Shown: piece after piece, positions 33,608 through 45,747 of the stretch
Layout of the letters: each line of letters starts with the position of its first letter
How positions within the stretch are numbered: position 1 is the first letter of the stretch
Assembly: GCF_964019515.1 (NCBI RefSeq)
Contig: NZ_OZ026452.1
Location: forward strand, 1,240,001-1,304,000
Origin: Serratia symbiotica (Periphyllus acericola)
Lineage (GTDB): Bacteria; Pseudomonadota; Gammaproteobacteria; Enterobacterales; Enterobacteriaceae
DNA: 64,000 nt
Direction: 5' to 3'
Notes under the pieces: generated by a model
What the model was told of the DNA's origin: nothing
The model's input: only the letters and a program-made list of their open reading frames with translations
Database searches by the model: none
Translations under genes and position numbers: made by a program

Positions 33608-34683
33608 TTTGGTTGGCTGAATCTTTGGTCAAATATTATTCAGGATTTAACGTCTTTTCCTATCTGACGTTCAGGGCCATTGTCAGCCTGCTGACAGCAC
33701 TGTTCCTTTCGCTGTGGATGGGGCCTCGGGTTATCACGCATCTACAGAAAATGTCCTTCGGCCAGGTGGTGCGCGACGATGGCCCTGAGTCGCACTTTAG
33801 CAAACGCGGCACGCCGACCATGGGTGGCACCATGATCTTTACTTCTATCACCATTTCAGTGCTGATGTGGGCTTACCCATCCAACCCTTATGTTTGGTGC
33901 GTGCTGTTGGTTCTGGTTGGTTATGGCATCGTCGGCTTTGTTGATGACTATCGTAAGGTGGTGCGTAAAGACACCAAGGGGCTAGTCGCCCGCTGGAAGT
34001 ACTTCTGGCAATCGGTGATAGCGCTGGCCGTCGCCTTCACCATGTATGCCGTAGGCAAAGGCACGCCCGCCACCGAACTGGTGGTGCCCTTTTTTAAGGA
34101 CATCGTGCCGCAACTCGGTCTTCTGTATGTGCTGCTGGCCTATATCGTGATCGTCGGCACCAGCAACGCGGTCAATCTGACCGACGGGCTGGATGGCCTG
34201 GCGATAATGCCAACGGTGTTTGTCGCCGCTGGGTTTGCGCTGGTGGCCTGGGCGACAGGTAACATGAACTTTGCCAGCTACCTACATATTCCGTATCTTC
34301 GTCATGCCGGTGAATTAGTGATCTTCTGTACCGCTATCGTCGGTGCTGGCCTGGGCTTCCTGTGGTTCAATACTTATCCGGCACAGGTATTTATGGGAGA
34401 TGTCGGTTCGTTGGCATTGGGCGGGGCATTGGGCACCATCGCGGTGCTGCTGCGTCAAGAGTTCCTGTTATTGATTATGGGCGGTGTGTTCGTGATTGAA
34501 ACGCTGTCGGTCATTTTGCAGGTGGGATCGTTCAAGCTGCGTGGGCAACGTGTTTTCCGCATGGCACCCATTCATCATCACTATGAATTGAAAGGCTGGC
34601 CGGAACCGCGCGTGATTGTGCGCTTCTGGATTATTTCGCTAATGCTGGTGCTGATTGGCCTGGCAACGCTGAAGGTGCGGTAA
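33601..34683 (+). CDS. mraY: Phospho-MurNAc-pentapeptide transferase MraY
   Basis: Inner-membrane enzyme that moves phospho-MurNAc-pentapeptide onto undecaprenyl phosphate to make lipid I. The 360-residue protein has about ten membrane segments, the magnesium motif VDDYRKV near 116, [10 protein letters not shown] near 190 and the [12 protein letters not shown] loop near 322. Starts at ATG 33601. Intact. Confidence 0.97.
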   Translation: MLVWLAESLVKYYSGFNVFSYLTFRAIVSLLTALFLSLWMGPRVITHLQKMSFGQVVRDDGPESHFSKRGTPTMGGTMIFTSITISVLMWAYPSNPYVWCVLLVLVGYGIVGFVDDYRKVVRKDTKGLVARWKYFWQSVIALAVAFTMYAVGKGTPATELVVPFFKDIVPQLGLLYVLLAYIVIVGTSNAVNLTDGLDGLAIMPTVFVAAGFALVAWATGNMNFASYLHIPYLRHAGELVIFCTAIVGAGLGFLWFNTYPAQVFMGDVGSLALGGALGTIAVLLRQEFLLLIMGGVFVIETLSVILQVGSFKLRGQRVFRMAPIHHHYELKGWPEPRVIVRFWIISLMLVLIGLATLKVR

Positions 34684-34685
34684 TC

Positions 34686-36005
34686 ATGGCAGATTATCAG
34701 GGTAAAAAAGTCGTCATCATTGGGTTGGGGCTTACTGGGCTGGCCTGTGTTGATTTCTTTATGGCGCGCGGCATTATGCCACGCGTTATGGATACCCGCG
34801 TCTCACCGCCAGGGCTGGATACGTTGCCTGGAAGCTTAGAACGCCACCTAGGCAGCCTGCGTCAGGACTGGCTGCTTGCGGCGGATTTGATCGTCGCCAG
34901 CCCAGGCTTTGCGCTGGCGACGCCGACGTTGAGCGCCGCCGCAGACGCCTGCGTGGAAATCGTCGGCGATGTTGAACTATTCTGTCGCGAAGCACAGGCA
35001 CCCATCGTGGCGATCACCGGCTCCAATGGCAAAAGCACCGTTACCACCTTGGTGGGTGAGATGGCGAAGGCCGCTAGCTGGGCAGTGGGCATTGGCGGCA
35101 ATATCGGCCTGCCGACGTTGAGCTTGCTGCGTCAGGAATGCCAACTGTACGTGCTGGAGCTATCGAGCTTCCAACTGGAAACCACCTATAGCCTGCGGGC
35201 GGCAGCGGCGACCGTGCTGAATGTCACCGAAGATCATATGGATCGCTATCCGTTTGGTTTACAGCAATATCGCGTGGCCAAATTGCGTGTTTATGAGAAC
35301 GCGGGTGTTTGCGTAGTGAATACCAACGACGCATTGACCCTGCCGGTGCGTGGTACTGACGCACGCTGCGTCAGCTTCGGTGTGGATATGGGCGACTACC
35401 ACCTTAACTGTCAGCAAGGCGAAACCTGGTTACGGGTGCGTGGTGATAAAGTGCTGAATAGCCGCGAGATGAAGCTGACTGGCCGTCATAACTACACCAA
35501 TGCCCTGGCGGCAATGGCGCTGGCTGATGCCGTCAATATCCCGCGTGCCTCCAGTCTGAAGGCACTGACTACCTTCACCGGCCTGCCGCACCGTTTTCAG
35601 TGGGTGTGGGAATGCAATGGCGTGCGCTGGATAAACGATTCCAAAGCCACCAACGTTGGTAGTACCGAAGCGGCGCTGAAGGGTTTGCAAGTGAAGGGTA
35701 CGCTGCATCTGCTGCTGGGTGGTGACGGCAAGTCAGCTGATTTTTCCCCGCTGGTGCGCTATCTGCAAGGCGACAATGTGCGTCTGTACTGTTTTGGCCG
35801 CGACGGCGCACAGTTGGTGCAGCTGCGTCCAGCGGTAGCCACCTTGACCGAAACCCTGGAACAGGCGATGCGCGACATCGCCTGTCGGGTACAACCTGGT
35901 GATATTGTGTTGTTGTCACCGGCGTGCGCCAGCCGTGATCAGTTCCGTAATTTTGAAGTGCGTGGTGATAGTTTCGTCCGCTTGGCACAGGAGCTTGGCG
36001 GATGA
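34686..36005 (+). CDS. murD: UDP-MurNAc-L-Ala:D-Glu ligase MurD
   Basis: Adds D-glutamate to UDP-MurNAc-L-Ala. The 439-residue protein has an N-terminal UDP-binding fold ([17 protein letters not shown]), P-loop [13 protein letters not shown] near 110, [18 protein letters not shown] and C-terminal [12 protein letters not shown]. Starts at ATG 34686, two bases after mraY. Intact. Confidence 0.97.
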   Translation: MADYQGKKVVIIGLGLTGLACVDFFMARGIMPRVMDTRVSPPGLDTLPGSLERHLGSLRQDWLLAADLIVASPGFALATPTLSAAADACVEIVGDVELFCREAQAPIVAITGSNGKSTVTTLVGEMAKAASWAVGIGGNIGLPTLSLLRQECQLYVLELSSFQLETTYSLRAAAATVLNVTEDHMDRYPFGLQQYRVAKLRVYENAGVCVVNTNDALTLPVRGTDARCVSFGVDMGDYHLNCQQGETWLRVRGDKVLNSREMKLTGRHNYTNALAAMALADAVNIPRASSLKALTTFTGLPHRFQWVWECNGVRWINDSKATNVGSTEAALKGLQVKGTLHLLLGGDGKSADFSPLVRYLQGDNVRLYCFGRDGAQLVQLRPAVATLTETLEQAMRDIACRVQPGDIVLLSPACASRDQFRNFEVRGDSFVRLAQELGG

Positions 36006-37198
36006 GACTACGCCTGCCGAACTTTGGGCTGAGAGAAGGGGTAAAAAACTGGGCGGCGGGATTACGCGACGATTCTGCCAATGTGATTTACGACAGCACA
36101 CTACTGTGGCTGACGTTTGGCTTGTCGATTATCGGCTTTGTGATGGTGACATCGGCTTCAATGCCGATCGGCCAGCGTCTGGCGGACGATCCTTTCCTGT
36201 TCGCCAAGCGTGACGCATTGTATCTCGGCCTAGCCTTTGGCCTATCGATGGTGACGTTGCGTATCCCGATGGACGTTTGGCAGCGTTACAGCAGCGTGAT
36301 GTTGTTGATGTCGATGGTGATGTTACTGATCGTGCTGGTGGTCGGCCGCTCATTAAACGGGGCGTCGCGCTGGATCGCGCTAGGCCCGTTGCACATTCAG
36401 CCAGCGGAGTTGTCCAAGCTATCGCTATTCTGCTATCTGGCGAGCTATCTGGTGCGCAAGGTTGAAGAGGTGCGCCGCAACTTTTGGGGCTTCTACAAGC
36501 CGATGGCGGTGATGGTGGTGTTGGCAGTGCTGCTGTTGGCACAGCCAGATCTTGGCACAGTGGTGGTGCTGTTTATCACTACCTTGGCGATGTTGTTCCT
36601 GGCAGGGGCGAAGATATGGCAGTTCCTGGCGATTATCGGCTCTGGCGTGTTCGCCGGGGTGCTGCTGATTATTGCCGAACCTTACCGTATGCGCCGTGTG
36701 ACATCGTTCTGGAACCCCTGGGCGGATCAGTTTGGCAGCGGCTACCAACTGACCCAGTCGTTAATGGCGTTTGGCCGTGGCGAATTATGGGGGCAAGGGC
36801 TAGGCAACTCGGTGCATAAATTGGAATATTTGCCAGAGGCGCATACTGACTTCATTTTCTCGATTTTAGGTGAAGAACTGGGCTATATCGGTGTGGTTTC
36901 AACCTTGCTGATGGTATTCTTCGTCGCTTTTCGCGCGATGTCGATCGGTCGCCGCGCCTTGGCGAGTGATCAACGATTTTCCGGCTTCCTGGCTTGCTCG
37001 ATTGGCGTGTGGTTCAGCTTCCAGGCACTGGTTAACGTCGGTGCTGCAGCTTGCCTGTTACCGACCAAAGGTTTGACGTTGCCGCTGATTAGCTATGGCG
37101 GTTCGAGCCTGCTGATTATGTCGACAGCGATCGTGCTGTTGTTGCGTATTGATTATGAAACGCGCCTGGCCAAAGCCCAGGCATTTGTGAAGAGGTAA
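36002..37198 (+). CDS. ftsW: Septal peptidoglycan glycosyltransferase FtsW
   Basis: SEDS-family polymerase of septal peptidoglycan, partner of FtsI. The 398-residue multi-spanning protein has the SEDS blocks [50 protein letters not shown] and [10 protein letters not shown]. Starts at ATG 36002, overlapping the murD stop by four bases. Intact. Confidence 0.96.
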   Translation: MRLRLPNFGLREGVKNWAAGLRDDSANVIYDSTLLWLTFGLSIIGFVMVTSASMPIGQRLADDPFLFAKRDALYLGLAFGLSMVTLRIPMDVWQRYSSVMLLMSMVMLLIVLVVGRSLNGASRWIALGPLHIQPAELSKLSLFCYLASYLVRKVEEVRRNFWGFYKPMAVMVVLAVLLLAQPDLGTVVVLFITTLAMLFLAGAKIWQFLAIIGSGVFAGVLLIIAEPYRMRRVTSFWNPWADQFGSGYQLTQSLMAFGRGELWGQGLGNSVHKLEYLPEAHTDFIFSILGEELGYIGVVSTLLMVFFVAFRAMSIGRRALASDQRFSGFLACSIGVWFSFQALVNVGAAACLLPTKGLTLPLISYGGSSLLIMSTAIVLLLRIDYETRLAKAQAFVKR

Positions 37199-37200
37199 GG

Positions 37201-38265
37201 ATGAGCGGGAAACCTAAGCGTTTAATGGTGATGGCAGGCGGTACCGGTGGGCATGTGTTCCCAGGGCTGGCGGTTGCGCATCATCTAATGGCGCAGGGCT
37301 GGCAGGTGCGTTGGCTTGGCACCGCAGACCGAATGGAAGCCGATCTGGTGCCGAGGCACGGCATTGAGATTGATTTTATCCGTATTTCCGGCCTACGTGG
37401 TAAAGGGCTGAAGGCTCAGCTGAGCGCACCGCTGCGCATCTGGCAGGCGGTACGGCAGGCACAGCTAATCATGCGCCGCTTCCAGCCGGACGTAGTGCTG
37501 GGCATGGGGGGGTATGTTTCCGGCCCCGGTGGCTTGGCGGCTTGGCTTTGCGGCATCCCAGTAGTACTGCAGGAGCAGAACGGCATCGCTGGTTTGACCA
37601 ACCGCTGGCTGGCGCGTATTGCTAAAACGGTATTGCAGGCTTTTCCCGGTGCGCTCCCGAACGCTGAGGTGGTGGGTAACCCGTTACGCCGTGATGTGCT
37701 GGCTCTGCCATTGCCAACTGAACGCCTGCAAGGACGAGAAGGCCCCATCCGCGTGCTAGTGATTGGTGGGAGTCAGGGCGCGCAGGTGCTTAACCAGACA
37801 GTGCCTGAAATCGCGGCGCGCTTGGGCGATAGCATCACGCTCTGGCATCAGGTAGGTAAAGGCGCTCTGGAGAGGGGGCTGCGCGACTACGAGAGGGCAG
37901 GGCAGACGCAGCATAAAGTGACCGAATTTATTGATGATATGGCCGGCGCCTACGCTTGGGCTGACGTGGTAGTGTGCCGTTCCGGCGCGCTGACCGTCAG
38001 CGAGGTTGCCGTAGCGGGTCTGCCGGCGATTTTTGTGCCGTTCCAGCATCAGGATCGTCAGCAGTACTGGAACGCCCTCCCACTGGAAGAAGCCGGCGCG
38101 GCGAAGATTATCGAACAGCCACAGTTCAACGCTGATACGGTGTGCGAACTGTTGGCGAGTTGGCATCGCCCGATGTTGTTGGCGATGGCCGAAAAGGCAC
38201 GCTCGGTGGCCATTCCTGACGCCACAGAGCGTGTGGCGGCGGAACTGATACGAGCCGCCAAATAA
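37201..38265 (+). CDS. murG: Lipid II synthase MurG
   Basis: Peripheral membrane GlcNAc transferase that makes lipid II from lipid I. The 354-residue GT-B protein shows [11 protein letters not shown] near 12-22, [39 protein letters not shown] and the donor-site [10 protein letters not shown] and PFQHQDRQQ. Starts at ATG 37201. Intact. Confidence 0.97.
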   Translation: MSGKPKRLMVMAGGTGGHVFPGLAVAHHLMAQGWQVRWLGTADRMEADLVPRHGIEIDFIRISGLRGKGLKAQLSAPLRIWQAVRQAQLIMRRFQPDVVLGMGGYVSGPGGLAAWLCGIPVVLQEQNGIAGLTNRWLARIAKTVLQAFPGALPNAEVVGNPLRRDVLALPLPTERLQGREGPIRVLVIGGSQGAQVLNQTVPEIAARLGDSITLWHQVGKGALERGLRDYERAGQTQHKVTEFIDDMAGAYAWADVVVCRSGALTVSEVAVAGLPAIFVPFQHQDRQQYWNALPLEEAGAAKIIEQPQFNADTVCELLASWHRPMLLAMAEKARSVAIPDATERVAAELIRAAK

Positions 38266-38270
38266 ATGCA

Positions 38271-38330
38271 CAGGTTCGGTACGCCGGATCTGAATTAAAG
38301 AGTCAATAAGGGGCCGGCAAGCCGAACCTG
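38271..38330 (+). other. Stem-loop in the murG-murC spacer
   Basis: CAGGTTCGG (38271-38279) pairs with CCGAACCTG (38322-38330) and inside it GCCGG (38283-38287) pairs with CCGGC (38314-38318). It ends about 14 bases before the murC start. No T run follows, so it is more likely an mRNA stability or translation element than a terminator. Confidence 0.6.
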
Positions 38331-38344
38331 GATTAGAGAGAGTG

Positions 38345-39820
38345 ATGAATACACAACAATTGGCGAAACTACGTACTATAGTGCCTGAGATGCGACGCGT
38401 CCGGCACATTCACTTTGTCGGCATCGGTGGTGCTGGCATGGGAGGTATCGCCGAAGTGTTGGCTAACGAAGGTTATCAGATCAGCGGCTCCGACCTGGCA
38501 CCGAACCAGGTAACCCAACAGTTGAGTGCGCTCGGAGCGACGATTTACTTTAATCACCGCACGGAAAATGTGCTGGATGCGAGCGTGGTGGTGGTGTCTA
38601 GCGCAATCTCCGCCGATAACCCGGAGATTGTCGCCGCCCGTGAAGCACGCATCCCGGTGATCCGTCGTGCCGAGATGCTGGCCGAATTAATGCGTTTTCG
38701 CCATTGCATTGCTGTCGCCGGTACGCACGGCAAGACCACCACCACGGCGATGGTATCAAGTATTTATGCCGAAGCCGACCTGGATCCGACCTTTGTCAAC
38801 GGCGGGTTGGTGAAAGCGGCGGGAACCCATGCGCGTTTAGGCTCCAGCCGTTTCCTGATTGCAGAAGCGGATGAGAGTGATGCATCGTTCCTGCATCTAC
38901 AGCCGATGGTGGCGATCATAACCAACATTGAAGCTGACCATATGGACACTTACCAGGGTGATTTTGAAAACCTGAAGCAGACCTTTATCAATTTCTTGCA
39001 CAACCTGCCGTTCTACGGCCGTGCGGTGATGTGCATTGATGATCCGGTAGTACGGGAGTTATTGCCATGCGTAGGTCGCCACATCACCACTTACGGCTTT
39101 AGTGACGATGCTGACGTACGCATAGAAAATTACCGTCAGCTAGGTGCGCAGGGGTGTTTTACTCTGAGCCGACAGGACAAGCCACTGATAACGGTGACCC
39201 TCAATGCACCGGGTCGCCACAATGCGCTGAACGCGGCGGCGGCGGCGGCGGTAGCGACCGAAGAAGGCATTGACGACGAAGATATTTTGCGCGCGTTGGC
39301 GAGTTTTCAAGGCACAGGGCGTCGCTTCGACTTCCTTGGAGAGTTCCCGCTGGCTACGGTCAACGGCAAAGCAGGCAGCGCAATGCTGGTGGACGATTAC
39401 GGTCATCATCCCACTGAAGTGGATGCCACGCTGCAAGCAGTACGCGCCGGTTGGCCGAACAAACGCTTAGTGATGATTTTCCAGCCTCATCGCTATACGC
39501 GTACCCGTGACTTGTACGACGATTTTGCTAACGTGCTGTCGCAGGTAGATATGCTGCTGATGCTTGAGGTATACGCTGCGGGTGAAACGCCAATCCCGGG
39601 TGCGGACAGTCGTGCGTTGTGCCGTACTATCCGCACCCGCGGCAAGCTGGACCCGATTTTGGTTTCCGATGCTGACAGCGTGCCGGAAATCTTGGCACAA
39701 CTGTTACAGGCCGATGATTTGGTGCTGATGCAAGGTGCCGGAAATGTAGGTAAAATCGCCAGAAAATTGGCTGAAGTGAAATTGCAACCACAGAAAAAAG
39801 AGGAAGAATATCATGGCTGA
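38345..39820 (+). CDS. murC: UDP-MurNAc:L-alanine ligase MurC
   Basis: Adds the first amino acid, L-Ala, to UDP-MurNAc. From ATG 38345 ([16 protein letters not shown]) it is 491 residues; a GTG one codon upstream (38342) is also in frame but less likely. Features are [17 protein letters not shown] near 22, P-loop [12 protein letters not shown] near 124, [23 protein letters not shown] and [10 protein letters not shown]. It overlaps ddlB by eight bases. Intact. Confidence 0.97.
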   Translation: MNTQQLAKLRTIVPEMRRVRHIHFVGIGGAGMGGIAEVLANEGYQISGSDLAPNQVTQQLSALGATIYFNHRTENVLDASVVVVSSAISADNPEIVAAREARIPVIRRAEMLAELMRFRHCIAVAGTHGKTTTTAMVSSIYAEADLDPTFVNGGLVKAAGTHARLGSSRFLIAEADESDASFLHLQPMVAIITNIEADHMDTYQGDFENLKQTFINFLHNLPFYGRAVMCIDDPVVRELLPCVGRHITTYGFSDDADVRIENYRQLGAQGCFTLSRQDKPLITVTLNAPGRHNALNAAAAAAVATEEGIDDEDILRALASFQGTGRRFDFLGEFPLATVNGKAGSAMLVDDYGHHPTEVDATLQAVRAGWPNKRLVMIFQPHRYTRTRDLYDDFANVLSQVDMLLMLEVYAAGETPIPGADSRALCRTIRTRGKLDPILVSDADSVPEILAQLLQADDLVLMQGAGNVGKIARKLAEVKLQPQKKEEEYHG

Positions 39821-40733
39821 TAAAGTTGCTGTACTGTTAGGGGGCACTTCCGCTGAACGTGAAATCTCACTGCAATCCGGTGCTGCCGTATTAGCCGGGC
39901 TACGAGAAGGCGGTATCGACTCCCATGGCATTGACCCGCGTGACTTCCCGGTGATCCAGTTAAAAGCGCAGAGGTTTAATAAAGTATTTATTTCGCTGCA
40001 CGGCCGTGGCGGTGAGGATGGCACCATACAGGGGCTGCTAGAGTTCCTTGAATTGCCTTATACCGGTAGCGGCGTGATGGCGTCAGCGCTGGGCATCGAC
40101 AAATGGCGTAGCAAAATGCTGTGGCAGTCGATGGGGTTGCCGGTAGCACCTTATGTGGTGCTAAATCGTATGGAGTACGCTGACGATGAAAAAGCAGCGC
40201 TACTAGATCGCCTCGCTTCGCTAGGCTTTCCGTTGATCGTCAAACCTAGCCGCGAAGGCTCCAGCGTCGGTATGAGTAAGGTTAGCGAAAGCAGCGCACT
40301 TGAGGTAGCGCTGGAAGAGGCTTTTCGTCATGACGACAAAGTGCTGGTGGAACAGTGGCTGAGCGGCCCGGAATATACTGTGGCGATGCTGGGAGATCAA
40401 GTTCTGCCGTCGATCCGCATTCAGCCCGCAGGTATGTTCTACGATTACCAGGCTAAGTACATCTCGGGTAATACCCAGTACTTTTGCCCAAGCGGCCTGA
40501 GCGCGGAACAAGAAGCCGAGATGGCAGCGCTGGCGCTACGCGCCTACCGCGCGCTGGACTGTCGTGGCTGGGGTCGTATAGACCTGATGCAGGATAGCGA
40601 TGGCAGCTTCTATCTGCTTGAGATGAATACATCTCCCGGCATGACCAATAATAGCCTGGTGCCGATGGCAGCGCGCCAGTTTGGACTAAGCTTCTCGCAA
40701 TTGGTAACGAGAATTTTGGCGTTGGCCGAGTGA
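39813..40733 (+). CDS. ddlB: D-alanine:D-alanine ligase DdlB
   Basis: ATP-grasp enzyme making D-Ala-D-Ala for MurF. The 306-residue protein has [14 protein letters not shown] near 8, [12 protein letters not shown] near 63, the ATP-binding [15 protein letters not shown] near 139 and the metal site [11 protein letters not shown] near 268. Starts at ATG 39813 within murC. Intact. Confidence 0.97.
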   Translation: MADKVAVLLGGTSAEREISLQSGAAVLAGLREGGIDSHGIDPRDFPVIQLKAQRFNKVFISLHGRGGEDGTIQGLLEFLELPYTGSGVMASALGIDKWRSKMLWQSMGLPVAPYVVLNRMEYADDEKAALLDRLASLGFPLIVKPSREGSSVGMSKVSESSALEVALEEAFRHDDKVLVEQWLSGPEYTVAMLGDQVLPSIRIQPAGMFYDYQAKYISGNTQYFCPSGLSAEQEAEMAALALRAYRALDCRGWGRIDLMQDSDGSFYLLEMNTSPGMTNNSLVPMAARQFGLSFSQLVTRILALAE

Positions 40734-40734
40734 T

Positions 40735-41580
40735 ATGCCGCACGCTGCTCTGAATGCGCTCGATCGCGAAGTGGGAAGCAACTCGCGCCGCAGCAATGGA
40801 ACCCAATTGGCGGGGATGATCTTCCTGCTGATGGTGCTAGGAACGAGCCTATGGAGCGGTTGGGCGGTGATTAGCTGGATGAAAGACGCCAGCAACCAGC
40901 CGCTTTCGCGGCTGGTGGTAACCGGGGAACGTGATTACACCACCAATGATGATATCCGCCAGATAATCCTGGCACTGGGCGCACCAGGGACGTTTATGAC
41001 GCAGGATGTCGATGTCATCCAGCAGCAGATTGAGCGACTGCCATGGATCAAGCAGGTTAGCGTGCGTAAGCAATGGCCGGATGAACTGAAAATCCACCTG
41101 GTGGAGTATGTGCCGGTAGCGCGCTGGAATGATTTGCACAGGGTGGATGCTGATGGCACATCGTTCAGCGAACCAACAGAGTGGGTGGGCAAACAGATAT
41201 TGCCGCTGCTCTACGGCCCGGAAGGCTGCGAAAAGGAGGTGCTGGAGGGTTACCATGCCATGAGCAGCATGTTAGCTGCCAGCAAATATACGCTAAAAAT
41301 GGTAGCGATGAGCGCACGCCATTCCTGGCAGTTGGCTTTGGATAATAACGCTCGGTTGGAACTGGGGCGTGATGAACGCACAGGTCGTCTACAGCGGTTT
41401 ATCGAGCTTTATCCGCTATTTCAGCAGCAGGCTAAGGCGGAAAGCAAGCGCGTCAGTTATGTCGATTTGCGCTATGAATCTGGTGCCTCGGTAGGTTGGG
41501 TGCCGTTGCTCATAGACTCGCAAGCGGTTGAGGCTCAGCACAACAGTAATCAGCAACAGAATCAGGCACAGGCAAAATAA
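40735..41580 (+). CDS. ftsQ: Cell division protein FtsQ
   Basis: Bitopic divisome protein linking early and late division proteins through FtsB and FtsL. The 281-residue protein has a cytoplasmic tail, a membrane segment (about 24-42), a POTRA domain ([19 protein letters not shown]) and the FtsQ domain with [18 protein letters not shown]. Start ATG 40735 is one base after the ddlB stop. Intact. Confidence 0.96.
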   Translation: MPHAALNALDREVGSNSRRSNGTQLAGMIFLLMVLGTSLWSGWAVISWMKDASNQPLSRLVVTGERDYTTNDDIRQIILALGAPGTFMTQDVDVIQQQIERLPWIKQVSVRKQWPDELKIHLVEYVPVARWNDLHRVDADGTSFSEPTEWVGKQILPLLYGPEGCEKEVLEGYHAMSSMLAASKYTLKMVAMSARHSWQLALDNNARLELGRDERTGRLQRFIELYPLFQQQAKAESKRVSYVDLRYESGASVGWVPLLIDSQAVEAQHNSNQQQNQAQAK

Positions 41581-41582
41581 CA

Positions 41583-42839
41583 ATGATCAAGTCAACGGAC
41601 AGAAAACTGGTAGTTGGACTGGAGATCGGGACTGCAAAAGTCTCCGCACTGGTGGGAGAAATTCTGCCCGATGGCATGGTTAATATTATCGGGGTAGGAG
41701 GTTGCCCGTCGCGTGGTATGGATAAGGGCGGCGTCAACGATCTGGAGTCGGTAGTGAAGTGCGTACAGCGTGCGATTGATGAGGCCGAACTGATGGCGGA
41801 TTGCCAAATTTCTTCAGTTTACCTCGCATTATCGGGGAAACATATCAGTTGCCAAAACGAAATAGGGATGGTTCCTATCTCAGAAGAGGAAGTGACTCAG
41901 GAAGATGTGGAAAACGTGGTGCATACCGCTAAATCTGTGCGTGTCCGCGATGAAAACCGCATCTTGCATGTGATCCCTCAGGAATACGCCATCGACTATC
42001 AGGAAGGCATCAAGAACCCGGTCGGGCTGTCTGGTGTGCGCATGCAGGCCAAGGTGCACCTGATCACCTGCCATAATGATATGGCGAAGAACATTGTCAA
42101 AGCCGTAGAACGTTGCGGTTTGAAAGTTGACCAACTTATTTTTGCCGGTTTGGCCGCCAGCTATGCGGTACTGACTGAAGATGAGCGCGAACTGGGTGTC
42201 TGTGTAGTGGATATCGGGGGCGGCACCATGGATATGGCGGTGTACACCGGTGGTGCGCTACGCCACACCAAAGTGATCCCCTACGCCGGGAACGTAGTCA
42301 CCAGTGATATTGCCTACGCCTTTGGCACACCGCCGACCGATGCGGAGGCTATCAAAGTTCGCCACGGCTGTGCGCTTGGGTCGGTTGTGAGCAAAGATGA
42401 GAGTGTAGAGGTGCCTAGTGTTGGGGGGCGTCCTCCGCGCAGTCTGCAAAGACAGACACTGGCTGAAGTCATCGAGCCACGCTACACCGAATTGTTGAAT
42501 CTGGTTAATGATGAAATTTTGCAATTGCAGGAGCAATTGCGTCAGCAAGGGGTAAAGCATCATCTGGCAGCGGGTATTGTGCTGACCGGCGGTGCCGCCG
42601 ATATTGATGGCTTGGCAGCCTGTGCGCAACGGGTGTTCCACACCCAGGTACGCGTTGGCCAACCCTTGAACATCACAGGTCTAACGGATTATGCGCAGGA
42701 ACCTTACTACTCTACGGCGGTAGGTCTGCTGCACTATGGAAAAGAATATTACCTGAATAGTGAGGCAGAGGTAGAAAAACGCACCTCGGTGGGCAATTGG
42801 TTTAAACTCATCAATAGCTGGCTGAGAAAAGAATTTTAA
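41583..42839 (+). CDS. ftsA: Cell division protein FtsA
   Basis: Actin-like ATPase that tethers FtsZ to the membrane. The 418-residue protein has VGLEIGTAKVSALVGE at the N-terminus, the 1C domain, VVDIGGGTMDMAVYTGG in the phosphate-binding region, VLTGGAADIDGL, and the amphipathic membrane-targeting helix at the C-terminus (NWFKLINSWLRKEF). Start ATG 41583. Intact. Confidence 0.97.
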   Translation: MIKSTDRKLVVGLEIGTAKVSALVGEILPDGMVNIIGVGGCPSRGMDKGGVNDLESVVKCVQRAIDEAELMADCQISSVYLALSGKHISCQNEIGMVPISEEEVTQEDVENVVHTAKSVRVRDENRILHVIPQEYAIDYQEGIKNPVGLSGVRMQAKVHLITCHNDMAKNIVKAVERCGLKVDQLIFAGLAASYAVLTEDERELGVCVVDIGGGTMDMAVYTGGALRHTKVIPYAGNVVTSDIAYAFGTPPTDAEAIKVRHGCALGSVVSKDESVEVPSVGGRPPRSLQRQTLAEVIEPRYTELLNLVNDEILQLQEQLRQQGVKHHLAAGIVLTGGAADIDGLAACAQRVFHTQVRVGQPLNITGLTDYAQEPYYSTAVGLLHYGKEYYLNSEAEVEKRTSVGNWFKLINSWLRKEF

Positions 42840-42913
42840 TATCTTAACAAAGAGATCATGCTGAGCCATCTTTTCATGATCTTGCAGCGACAGGCAGAAA
42901 ACGGAGAGAAACT

Positions 42914-44065
42914 ATGTTTGAACCAATGGAACTAACAAATGACGCGGTGATTAAAGTCATCGGCGTCGGCGGTGGCGGTGGCAACGCCGTTGAACACATG
43001 GTGCGCGAGCACATCGAAGGTGTTGAATTCTTTGCCGTTAATACAGACGCTCAGGCGCTTCGTAAAACGGCAGTTGGCCAAACTATCCAGATTGGCAGTG
43101 CTATCACCAAAGGTCTTGGGGCGGGTGCGAACCCGGAGGTGGGCCGTAATTCAGCGGAAGAGGATCGTGAAGCCCTGCGCACCGCACTGGATGGCGCAGA
43201 TATGGTGTTCATCGCAGCGGGTATGGGGGGCGGTACAGGGACTGGTGCAGCCCCAGTGGTGGCTGAAGTGGCTAAGGATCTGGGTATTCTAACCGTGGCC
43301 GTGGTGACCAAGCCGTTCAATTTTGAAGGCAAAAAACGTATGGCGTTTGCTGAGCAGGGCATCGCCGAATTGTCCAAACATGTGGACTCTCTGATCACCA
43401 TCCCGAACGATAAACTGTTGAAAGTTTTGGGTCGTGGCATTTCCCTGCTAGACGCGTTCGGCGCGGCCAACGACGTGCTGAAAGGTGCGGTGCAGGGGAT
43501 CGCCGAACTGATCACCCGCCCAGGTCTGATGAACGTCGACTTTGCTGATGTGCGTACCGTAATGTCCGAAATGGGCTACGCGATGATGGGTTCCGGTATT
43601 GCCTGTGGTGAAGACCGTGCTGAAGAAGCAGCCGAAATGGCGATATCCAGCCCACTGCTAGAAGATATCGACTTGTCCGGCGCTCGCGGCGTGCTGGTCA
43701 ACATCACGGCTGGCTTCGATCTGCGTTTGGATGAGTTCGAAACCGTGGGTAACACCATTCGTGCCTTCGCTTCCGACAACGCCACTGTGGTTATAGGTAC
43801 TTCGCTGGACCCGGAGATGAACGATGAACTGCGTGTCACCGTGGTGGCAACGGGTATAGGTATGGACAAACGTCCTGAAATCACCCTGGTGACCAACAAA
43901 CAGGCCAGCCAGCCCGTGTTGGATCCTCGCTATCACCAGCCAGGCATGTCACTGTTGCCGCAGGAAGTGAAACCGGCTAAGGTGGTTAACGATCAGGCTA
44001 TACAGCCGAATAAAGAGCCAGACTATCTTGATATTCCTGCTTTCCTGCGTAAGCAGGCGGATTAA
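42914..44065 (+). CDS. ftsZ: Cell division protein FtsZ
   Basis: Tubulin-like GTPase forming the division ring. The 383-residue protein has [16 protein letters not shown], the tubulin signature [10 protein letters not shown] near 103-112, the T7 region and the conserved C-terminal peptide [14 protein letters not shown] that binds FtsA, ZipA and ZapD. It follows ftsA by 74 bases, which may hold its own promoter. Intact. Confidence 0.98.
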   Translation: MFEPMELTNDAVIKVIGVGGGGGNAVEHMVREHIEGVEFFAVNTDAQALRKTAVGQTIQIGSAITKGLGAGANPEVGRNSAEEDREALRTALDGADMVFIAAGMGGGTGTGAAPVVAEVAKDLGILTVAVVTKPFNFEGKKRMAFAEQGIAELSKHVDSLITIPNDKLLKVLGRGISLLDAFGAANDVLKGAVQGIAELITRPGLMNVDFADVRTVMSEMGYAMMGSGIACGEDRAEEAAEMAISSPLLEDIDLSGARGVLVNITAGFDLRLDEFETVGNTIRAFASDNATVVIGTSLDPEMNDELRVTVVATGIGMDKRPEITLVTNKQASQPVLDPRYHQPGMSLLPQEVKPAKVVNDQAIQPNKEPDYLDIPAFLRKQAD

Positions 44066-44168
44066 AATATCCTGAAAATTTGGAACCTCAGCTCTTTGTG
44101 CTAAACTATTCCGCTGGCTATGCTATAGGCTTGGTCGGTAGGATGGAATAACATTGCGAGATAAAACG

Positions 44169-45086
44169 ATGATCAAACAAAGGACATTAAAACGTATTGT
44201 TCAGGCGACAGGCGTCGGTTTGCATACCGGCAAGAAAGTCACGCTGACAATGCGCCCCGCGTCGGCGAATACCGGGGTCATCTATCGTCGCACTGACTTG
44301 AATCCACCAGTTGATTTTCCGGCTGATGCAAAATCCGTGCGTGATACCATGCTTTGTACTTGTCTGGTGAATGAGCATGACGTGCGTATCTCTACCGTTG
44401 AACACCTTAACGCTGCATTGGCCGGGCTTGGCATCGACAATATCATTATTGATGTTGACGCCGCCGAAATCCCCATCATGGACGGCAGCGCCAGTCCGTT
44501 TGTGTTCCTGTTGCTAGATGCTGGCATTGAAGAACTGAACTCCGCGAAGAAATTCCTGCGTCTGAAAGACCGCGTGCGTGTTGAAGATGGCGACAAGTGG
44601 GCGGAGCTGTCTGCGCATAACGGGTTCCGTCTGGATTTCACTATTGACTTCAACCACCCGGCTATCGACGCCAGTGCGCAACGTTATCTCCTTGATTTCT
44701 CGGCCGACTCGTTTGTGCGTCAGATCAGCCGTGCGCGTACCTTTGGTTTTATGCATAATATCGAATATCTCCAGTCTCGCGGTTTGGCCTTGGGCGGTAG
44801 CTTCGACTGCGTCATCGTGGTGGATGATTACCGCGTACTGAACGAAGACGGCCTGCGTTTCGAAGATGAATTTGTACGTCACAAAATGTTGGACGTTATC
44901 GGCGACTTATTCATGTGCGGCCACAACATCATTGGTGAGTTCACTGCGTACAAGTCAGGCCATGCGTTGAACAACAAACTGTTGCAGGCAGTGTTGGCTA
45001 GGCAGGAAGCGTGGGAATACGTTACTTTCCAGGATGAAGAGGAAATGCCGTTGGCATTCCAGGCACCGTCCACTGTATTGGCGTAA
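44169..45086 (+). CDS. lpxC: UDP-3-O-acyl-GlcNAc deacetylase LpxC
   Basis: Zinc amidase, the committed step of lipid A synthesis. From ATG 44169 ([21 protein letters not shown]) it is 305 residues, the E. coli length; the codon at 44154 would add five residues. Zinc and catalytic regions are [18 protein letters not shown], and [34 protein letters not shown] follows. The C-terminal LA residues match the FtsH degradation tag region of E. coli. Intact. Confidence 0.97.
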   Translation: MIKQRTLKRIVQATGVGLHTGKKVTLTMRPASANTGVIYRRTDLNPPVDFPADAKSVRDTMLCTCLVNEHDVRISTVEHLNAALAGLGIDNIIIDVDAAEIPIMDGSASPFVFLLLDAGIEELNSAKKFLRLKDRVRVEDGDKWAELSAHNGFRLDFTIDFNHPAIDASAQRYLLDFSADSFVRQISRARTFGFMHNIEYLQSRGLALGGSFDCVIVVDDYRVLNEDGLRFEDEFVRHKMLDVIGDLFMCGHNIIGEFTAYKSGHALNNKLLQAVLARQEAWEYVTFQDEEEMPLAFQAPSTVLA

Positions 45087-45215
45087 ATCGCCGTTGTTGG
45101 GATACCGGCAGAGCAGGTAACCACTGACTGACTCGCGAGGGCCTGGCAATTCATGCCCCCGACGATGTGAATATTGGCTGTGGGTGGTCTGGCGGGCCCA
45201 ATGCCGTATCGTTGG

Positions 45216-45722
45216 CTACTTATCATGACGGGTTGCGCTGCTGCTCTCTCCGGCCAATGCAGCCAGTCTTTCTAATATCTTGCGCAGCTTCTCCGGGCTG
45301 TGGTTCGCCAATCCCATCACTGCCCTAGCGCTTTCCTGGCTCAGATAACGTCTTAATGGTGCGGCTTGCTGCGTGTTTTTAACCCGATGCTCCCCATTCG
45401 CCATCAAGCCTGGATTAATCCTAATGTTGATTGACGACAATGATGGTAGAATTTGCGCTCGTAGTGTAGAGAGCAACATGGGTTGTTCGTAGCGCAAGCG
45501 CATCATCCAACTGGCATTTGCCGCTTCTAACACTAAAATACCTTGTCGGACGTTCGCGACGCGGCACCAAGAATGTAGTTGAGCGGGTAACAAGCTCTTC
45601 ACTGCACGGTTAAGCTTGAGCAGTGCCAGCGCGTGTTGCTGGACTTTATGCAGCGGCGCTTTGTCTGCGGTGAGAGCGTCGTCGAACAGGACATCTAATA
45701 ATTGTGGACGGCTATCGCGCAT
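45216..45722 (-). CDS. DUF721 (DciA-like) protein
   Basis: A 168-residue minus-strand protein with the DUF721 core: [52 protein letters not shown] (read in parts), which is the KH-like fold of the DciA family. DciA proteins load the replicative helicase in bacteria lacking DnaC. Enterics use DnaC, so the role here is open. It is divergent from secM, separated by 25 bases, and lies beside lpxC. The C-terminal half has no recognisable domain. The frame is open and intact. Confidence 0.75.
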   Translation of the reverse strand: MRDSRPQLLDVLFDDALTADKAPLHKVQQHALALLKLNRAVKSLLPAQLHSWCRVANVRQGILVLEAANASWMMRLRYEQPMLLSTLRAQILPSLSSINIRINPGLMANGEHRVKNTQQAAPLRRYLSQESARAVMGLANHSPEKLRKILERLAALAGESSSATRHDK

Positions 45723-45747
45723 AATGGCTCCGGCGGATTGTAATCTC

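Noticed and set aside
45087..45215. A possible peptidase remnant between lpxC and the DUF721 gene (AIHAPDDVNIG).
   Set aside because: Only a dozen residues look suggestive and no family motif could be confirmed.
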